Below the pieces are notes generated by a model. The model had not been told where the DNA came from. It saw only the letters and a list, made by a program, of their open reading frames with translations, and made no database searches. From Lysobacter sp. Root690 (GTDB lineage: Bacteria; Pseudomonadota; Gammaproteobacteria; Xanthomonadales; Xanthomonadaceae): a stretch of 64,000 nt of DNA. Below, one piece after another: positions 44,101-64,000 of this stretch (positions are counted from its first letter, which is position 1; every line of letters begins with the position of its first letter). The stretch lies in assembly GCF_001427785.1 (NCBI RefSeq), contig NZ_LMHM01000016.1:273231-337230 (forward strand), in the 5' to 3' direction. A program made the position numbers and the translations under genes.

Positions 44101-47100
44101 TGCCGTCGAACGCGGCCGACAAGGTAGTGGCCGAACCGTTGCCGTTGTCGTCGCCCGCGCCGAAGTAGGCGTGCCGGCACCAGGCGAAGTAATGCGCGGC
44201 CGAACGGTGCGCGACCGTCACGCCCTTGGGCTTGCCGGTGGAACCGGAGGTGTAGATCACATAGGCCGGGTGCAGCAGCTTCAGCGGCCGCAGCCGGTCG
44301 CCATCGCCGGGATTGGCGGCGCTGCTGCGCGCCAGACGCTGTTGCAGCGCCGGATCGTCGAGCAGGCACAGCGGCGCATCCGCCGGCAGCAGATGGGCGA
44401 AGGCGTCGCGAGTGAGCACGCGCACCGGTCTGGCGTCGTCGAGCATCACCGCCAGGCGTTCGCGCGGATTGCCCAGATCCAGCGGCAGGTACGCCGCGCC
44501 GGCCTTGAGCGTGGCGAGCAGGGCGACCAGCAGGTCCAGCGACGGCGGCAGCGCGATCGCCACCACCCGCTCGGGGCCGGCGCCTTCGGCGATCAACACA
44601 TTGGCCAGACGGTTGGCGCGTTGATTGAGCGCGTCGAAATCGAGACGCTGCTCCTCGCCCGACGGCTCGTGGTAAATCGCCGCCGGCGCCGATGGCGTGC
44701 GCGCCACCTGGGCCTCGAACAGCGCCGGCAAGGTCGCTTCGAGCACGGGTTGCGCGGTGGCGTTCCAGTCGTGCAGCAGGCATTGCCGCTCGCTCGCGTC
44801 CATCAGCTCGATCGCGCCGATGCTCCGCTCGGCGTCTTCGGTGACCGCATGCAGCAGGCGCTCGAAGCGGCGCCACAGCGTCTGCACGCTGGCTTCGTCG
44901 AACAGGTCAGTGGCGTATTCGATCGCGCCTTGCAGGCCGTCGGGTTCGCCGTCGGCCAGGGTGCGCTCGGAAAACGCGAAGTTGAGGTCGAACTTGACCA
45001 CCTCCGTTTCCAGCGCATGCGCTTCGCAGCGCAAGCCAGGTAGGCGCAGTTCGCTGGCGCTCATGTTCTGCAGCACCACCATCACCTGGAACAGCGGGTG
45101 ATAGGACAGCGAACGCACAGGATTCAACGTTTCCACCAACTGTTCGAACGGCAGGTCCTGATGTTCGTACGCGGCCAGATCGGTGTCGCGCACGCGCGCC
45201 AGCAAGGCCGCGAAGCTGGGATCGCCGGAAGTGTCGACGCGCAGCACCAGGGTGTTGAGGAACAGGCCGACCAGATCCTCGAGCGCGGCATCGGTACGGC
45301 CGGCCACCGGCGCGCCGAGCGGAATGTCGGTGCCCGACCCCATGCGCGTCAGCAAGGCGGCGACCGCCGCCTGCAGCACCATGAACAAGGTCGCGCCGTG
45401 ACGCTGGCTCAGCGTCAGCAGGCGGCGATGCAGCGCGGTGTCGAATTCGAAATGCGAGCTGCGGCCGCGATAACTGGTGCTGCCCGGGCGCGGCCGGTCC
45501 GTCGGCAGCGGCAATTGTTCGGGCAGATCGGCCAGGCGTTGCTTCCAGTAATCGATCTGCTGGCGCAGCAGGCTATCACCGTCGTCCTCGCGGCCCATCA
45601 GTTGCCGTTGCCACAGGCTGTAGTCGGCGTATTGCACCGGCAGCGCGGCCCATGACGGCGCCGTGCCCATGAGGCGCGCGGCATAGGCCTGCGACAGGTC
45701 GCGCGACAGCGGCGCCATCGAGGCGCCATCGCCGGCGATGTGGTGCAGCAACAGCAGCAGCACGTGGTCGTCGGCGCCGATCCGGAACAAACTGGCGCGC
45801 AGCGGCAATTCGCAGCTCAGGTCGAAGGCGTAGGCCGCCGCCTGGCGCAGGTCGGCGTCCAATGCGTCTTCGTCGCTGTCGACGGTTTCCAGCGCCACGA
45901 ACGCGGCGCTGTCGTCGAGACGGTCGTGCGCGCCGGGCGCGGCCAGGATGTGCTGGCGCGGCGTGTCGCTGTCCGGGAACAGGGTGCGCAGACTTTCGTG
46001 GCGCGCCACCACGTCGTTGATCGCCGCTTGCAGCGCGTCCGGGTCGAGCGGGCCGTGCAGGCGCAGCGCCAGCGGGATGTTGTAGGTGGCGCTGGGGCCT
46101 TCGAGTTGGTGCAGGAACCACAGCCGGTATTGCGCGAACGACAGCGGCAGATCTTGCGGACGTTCTTGCGCCGCCGCCAACGCCGGCCGGCGCGAGCGGT
46201 TGCGGTCCAGATGCGGCGCCAGCGCGGCCACGCTGGGGTGTTCGAACAGCGCCCGGATCGGCAGTTCCAGTTGCAGGCGCGAACGAATCAATCCGATCAG
46301 GCGGATCGCCAGCAGCGAATGGCCGCCCAGCTCAAAGAAGCTGTCGTCGATGCCGACGCGCTGCACGCCCAGCACTTCGGCGTACAGCGCGCACAGGATG
46401 CGCTCGCGTTCATCGCGCGGTTCGCGCAGGCTGACCGGCGCGTAGTCCGGAGCCGGCAGGGCCTTGCGGTCGAGCTTGCCGTTGGGCAGCTGCGGCAACG
46501 CCGGCAGCGCCACCAGCGCGGTCGGCAGCATGTAGTCGGGCAGACGCGCGGCCAGATGCGCGCGCAGCGCTTCGGCATCGAATCCGGCTTCGGCGGCGAC
46601 ATAGCCGACGATCTGGCGATCGCCCGGTCTGTCCTCGCGCACGATCACAGCGTTGCGCGTGTAACCGGCGCGGGCCAGTTCGACCTCGATCTCGCCCAGT
46701 TCGATGCGCAGGCCGCGCACCTTGACCTGATGGTCGGCGCGGCCGCGATGGACGATGACGCCGTCCTCGCGCCAGTGCGCGAGGTCGCCGGAGCGGTACA
46801 TGCGCTGGCCGTGCGCGAACGGATCGGCGACGAAGCGCTCGGCGCTGAGCGCGGCGCGGCCGAGATAACCGCGGGCGAGGCAGTCGCCGGCGATGTAGAG
46901 CTCGCCTAGCGTTCCCGGCGGCACCGCTCGCAGCGCGCTGTCGAGCACGTAGAAACGGGTGTTGGCGATCGGACCGCCGATCGGGATCGGCCCGTCTTCC
47001 ATCTCGCGGCACGGCCACGCCGCCACGCCGATGGAGGTTTCGGTCGGGCCATAGGAATGATGCAGCGGGCGTCCCAGGCGCTGGGCCACGCGCCGGCGCA

Positions 47101-49295
47101 GATCGGCCGACAGCGCTTCGCCGCCGCAGACGATGCGGCGCAGGCTCGCGCATTCCTCAGCGCTGGCTTCGAGCACGAACACGTCCAGCATCGAGGCGAC
47201 GAAGTGCACGGTGGTGACGCGTTCGCGCTCGATCAGTTCGGCGAGGTAGCGCGGTTCGCGATGGCCGTCGGGCCGCGCCAGCACCAGGCGCGCGCCGCGG
47301 GTCAGCGGCCAGAACAGTTCCCACACCGACACGTCGAAGCTCGACGGGGTTTTCTGCAGCACCGCGTCGTCGGCCCGCAGGTCGTATTCGCGTTGCATCC
47401 AGTCCAGACGATTGACCACGCCGCGGTGCGGGATCAGCGCGCCCTTGGGCTTGCCGGTCGAACCGGAGGTGTAGATCACATAGGCCGGATGCTCCGGCTG
47501 CAGCGTGGCGCTGCGTTCGTCATCGCCGATCGCATGCGCGGGCAGCGCGGCCAGGCGTTCGCACAGCGCGGCGGCGTCGAGCCGCCACAGCGGCGCGTTG
47601 GCTGGCAGCGCTTCAGCCACGTCGCCGCGCGTGAGCACGAAGGCCGGCGCGGCGTCGGCGAGCATGTCGGCCAGACGCTCGGGCGGATAGTCGGTGTCCA
47701 GCGGCAGATACGCCGCACCGCTCTTGAGCACCGCGCACAGCGCGATCGGCAGGTCCAGCGAGCGCGGCAGCGCCACGCCGACGATGGATTCCGGGCCGAT
47801 GCCCTGGGCGATCAGCGCACGCGCCAGACGGTTGCTGCGCGCTTCCAGTTCGGCGTAGCTCAGCGAGCTGCCTTCGAAGCACAGCGCGATGGCGTCGGGC
47901 GTGCGCGCGGCCTGCGCCGATAGCAGCGCGGCCAAGTGAGTGTTCGACTGTTCGTGCGCGGTCGCGTTCCAGTCGTGCAGCACGAGTCGGGTTTCATCGG
48001 CGTCGAGCAGGTCGATCCGGCCGAGCGGCTGCTGCGCGTCCGTGGCGAAGGCGTCGATCAGGCGCTGGTAGCGCAGGCCCAGTCGCAGCACCTGTTCGCG
48101 TTCGAGCAAGTCGGGGCGGTAGCTGAGCTTGAGCTGATACGGCTGTCCCGGCCGTCCCGGGATCAACGCCAGACCGACCGGATAGTGCGAGGTGTCGCCG
48201 CCGTGATGGCTGTGCACGCCGATGGCCAGATCGCTGGGGCCGTCGCCGTCTTCGCCGACCGGGAAGTTTTCGAACAGCACCAGGGTGTCGAACAATTCGC
48301 CGTGGCCGGCGATGCGCTGGATCTCGGCCAGCCCGAGGTGCTGGTGGTCGAGCAGCGCCGATTGCTCGCGCTGGAAGCGTTGCAGCAGCGCGGCGACGGT
48401 TTCGTCCGGGCGCCATTGCAAGCGCAGCGGCAAGGTGTTGATGAGCAGCCCGACCATCTGCTCGACGCCGGCCAGTTCCGGCGGACGGCCCGACACCGTG
48501 GTGCCGAACGCGACATCGTGACGGTTTGTCAGCCGGCCCAGCAGCACGCCCCAGGCCGCCTGCACCACGGTGTTGAGGGTGACGCCGAGCGTGCGCGCCT
48601 GCCGGGTCAGGCGCTGCATCAATTCTTCGGGCAGATCGATGCGCAAGGTGTCCGGCACCGCCGGCGCGGTGCTGGCGGCGGCGATCCGCGTGGGTTCCTC
48701 GAAGCCGAGGAAGGCCTCGCGCCAAGCCTCACGCGCGGCGGCGTGATCGCGCCCGCCGAGCCAGCGCATGTAGTCGCGGTACGGCACCACCCGCGGCAAA
48801 GCTTCGGTGTCGGCGCCGTTGCGATACAGCGCGAACAATTCCTGCAGCACGATCGGCGTGGACCAGCCGTCGAGCAGGATGTGGTGGCTGTTGAAGATCA
48901 GGTAATGGCGCGCGGCCGATTCGCGGACCAGCACGAAGCGCAGCAGCGGTGCGCGGGTCAGGTCGAAGCGTTCCTGCGCGTCGTCGGCGATGGCCTGGGC
49001 GAGCGCGGCCTCGCGCTGTTCGGGCACCAACGCCGACAGATCCAGTTCGCGCCACGGCGCCTGGATGTCGCGCTGGATCACCTGCACCGGTTCCTTGGTC
49101 TTGTGGTGCACGAACGCCGCGCGCAGGCTGGCATGGCGGCGCAGCAGCGCGTCGGCGGCGGCGCGCAACGCGGCCGGGTCGAGCGCGCCGTCGAGGACGA
49201 AGGTCATCTGCACCACGTAACTGTCCTGCACCTTGTCGTCGTACAAGGCGTGGAACAGGAAGCCGTGTTGTAGCGGCGTCAGCGGCAGGATGTCT

Positions 49296-49315
<20 letters not shown>
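27032..49315 (-). CDS. Five-module NRPS with terminal thioesterase (WAP-8294A synthetase 2-like)
   Basis: A 7427-aa nonribosomal peptide synthetase. Order: C-A-T / C-A-T-E / C-A-T-E / C-A-T-E / C-A-NMT-T-TE. Carrier serines are at residues 1000, 2086, 3624, 5177 and 7114; condensation HH pairs start at 144, 1191, 2757, 4307 and 5843; epimerase HH at 2268, 3818 and 5359; the NMT SAM motif EIGVGSG begins at 6690; the thioesterase nucleophile is Ser7246 in GYSYGG. All catalytic motifs are intact. The first C domain is of the kind that accepts a D-residue, matching the E domain ending NRPS 1. Predicted residues: Glu-like, D-Asn, D-aromatic?, D-basic, NMe-Val, followed by release, presumably macrolactonisation. 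Its ATG lies inside the end of NRPS 1 (20-nt overlap). In L. enzymogenes the homologue is the second WAP-8294A synthetase. Confidence 0.95.
32180..36789 (-). other. NRPS 2 module 4 (residue 11): C-A-T-E, basic D residue
   Basis: C about 4178-4610 (HHILLDG), A with A3 from 4785, T Ser5177 in GGDSISS, E with HHLAVDG at 5359. The pocket D-T-E-D-M-G-L-V-D has acidic residues at 239 and 278, as expected for a basic side chain (Orn, Arg or Lys). Near-identical to the code of NRPS 1 module 7, so both likely take the same amino acid (Orn in WAP-8294A2). Confidence 0.75.
36790..41439 (-). other. NRPS 2 module 3 (residue 10): C-A-T-E
   Basis: C about 2625-3065 (HHILLDG, following a D residue), A with A3 from 3225, T Ser3624 in GGDSISS, E with HHLVVDG at 3818. 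The pocket D-A-G-L-V-G-E-V-W is not one I can assign; D-Trp is expected if the product is WAP-8294A2. A spacer insert near 3740 ([19 protein letters not shown]) interrupts the start of the E domain. Confidence 0.65.
41440..46159 (-). other. NRPS 2 module 2 (residue 9): C-A-T-E, D-Asn
   Basis: C about 1050-1490 (HHIAGDG, the type that follows an L residue), A with A3 from 1688, T Ser2086 in GGDSIGS, E with HHLAIDG at 2268. The pocket D-G-T-K-L-G-E-V-G matches the Asn code DLTKLGEVG at 8 of 9 positions, differing at 236. Epimerase gives D-Asn. Confidence 0.8.
46160..49315 (-). other. NRPS 2 module 1 (peptide residue 8): C-A-T
   Basis: C about residues 5-445 (SHHILLDG), A about 470-945 (A3 motif from 615), T with Ser1000 in GGHSLL. 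Pocket residues read D-V-W-H-V-G-S-I-G. This shares D..WH.G with Glu-type codes but is not a close match to any I know; Glu is supported mainly by collinearity with WAP-8294A2. No epimerase, so an L residue. Boundaries are approximate. Confidence 0.7.

Positions 49316-64000
<14,685 letters not shown>

Noticed and set aside
29084-47923. Very long plus-strand open frames inside the NRPS 2 region (29084-31135, 31202-34045, 35681-37858, 39998-41710, 41711-45043, 45740-46909)
   Set aside because: They are antisense shadows of a high-GC gene: Arg/Gln/His/Ala-rich, no domains, and they mirror conserved NRPS motifs on the other strand.

Overview
The window is GC-rich, densely coding DNA from a gammaproteobacterium of the Xanthomonadaceae, almost certainly a Lysobacter close to L. 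enzymogenes. Three things point there: a lysyl endopeptidase whose mature residue numbering matches Lys-C/Achromobacter protease I exactly, a GH16 beta-1,3-glucanase, and two giant NRPS genes whose module order fits the Lysobacter anti-MRSA lipodepsipeptide WAP-8294A. Species is inferred, not shown.

Left part (1-10.4 kb): the 3' end of a hybrid sensor kinase (ATPase-receiver-Hpt); an FAD-dependent amine/amino-acid oxidase-like gene; a 142-aa unknown protein; a leftward copL-copA-copB copper-resistance operon with a CueR/MerR-type dyad upstream; an exported metallo-beta-lactamase-fold hydrolase; and a secreted GH16 glucanase with a LacI-type palindrome in its leader.

Middle (10.7-26.6 kb): a tight six-gene rightward operon, each junction overlapping by 1-4 nt: entC, entE, entB, a VibH-like free-standing condensation enzyme, a siderophore-interacting reductase, entA. 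It makes 2,3-dihydroxybenzoate, loads it on the EntB carrier domain and amidates it onto a soluble amine, probably a polyamine (lysochelin-type siderophore). Next come a 76-aa unknown protein and the lysyl endopeptidase (both leftward), then a 1413-aa multidomain toxin-like protein with a polyproline N-terminus and a C-terminal serine hydrolase, and a lipoprotein serine hydrolase. The gap between the last two holds C-tract/G-tract hairpin repeats.

Right part (26.6-64 kb), all leftward: the end of NRPS 1 (cut by the window edge), NRPS 2 (7427 aa, terminal thioesterase) and a small MbtH-like gene. Reading the adenylation pockets, epimerase positions and N-methyltransferases in order gives Gly - NMe-D-Phe - Leu-like - D-basic - Glu-like - D-Asn - D-aromatic? 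- D-basic - NMe-Val, then cyclisation. This fits residues 4-12 of WAP-8294A2 as I recall it and differs from lysocin, which has no N-methyl residue at position 12. The starter end, fatty-acid loading, Asn hydroxylase and export genes lie outside the window.

Together the region is an antagonism and nutrient-scavenging segment: lipopeptide antibiotic, wall-degrading glucanase, protease, siderophore, probable effector and copper defence. No tRNA, rRNA, CRISPR array, insertion sequence or prophage gene was seen.
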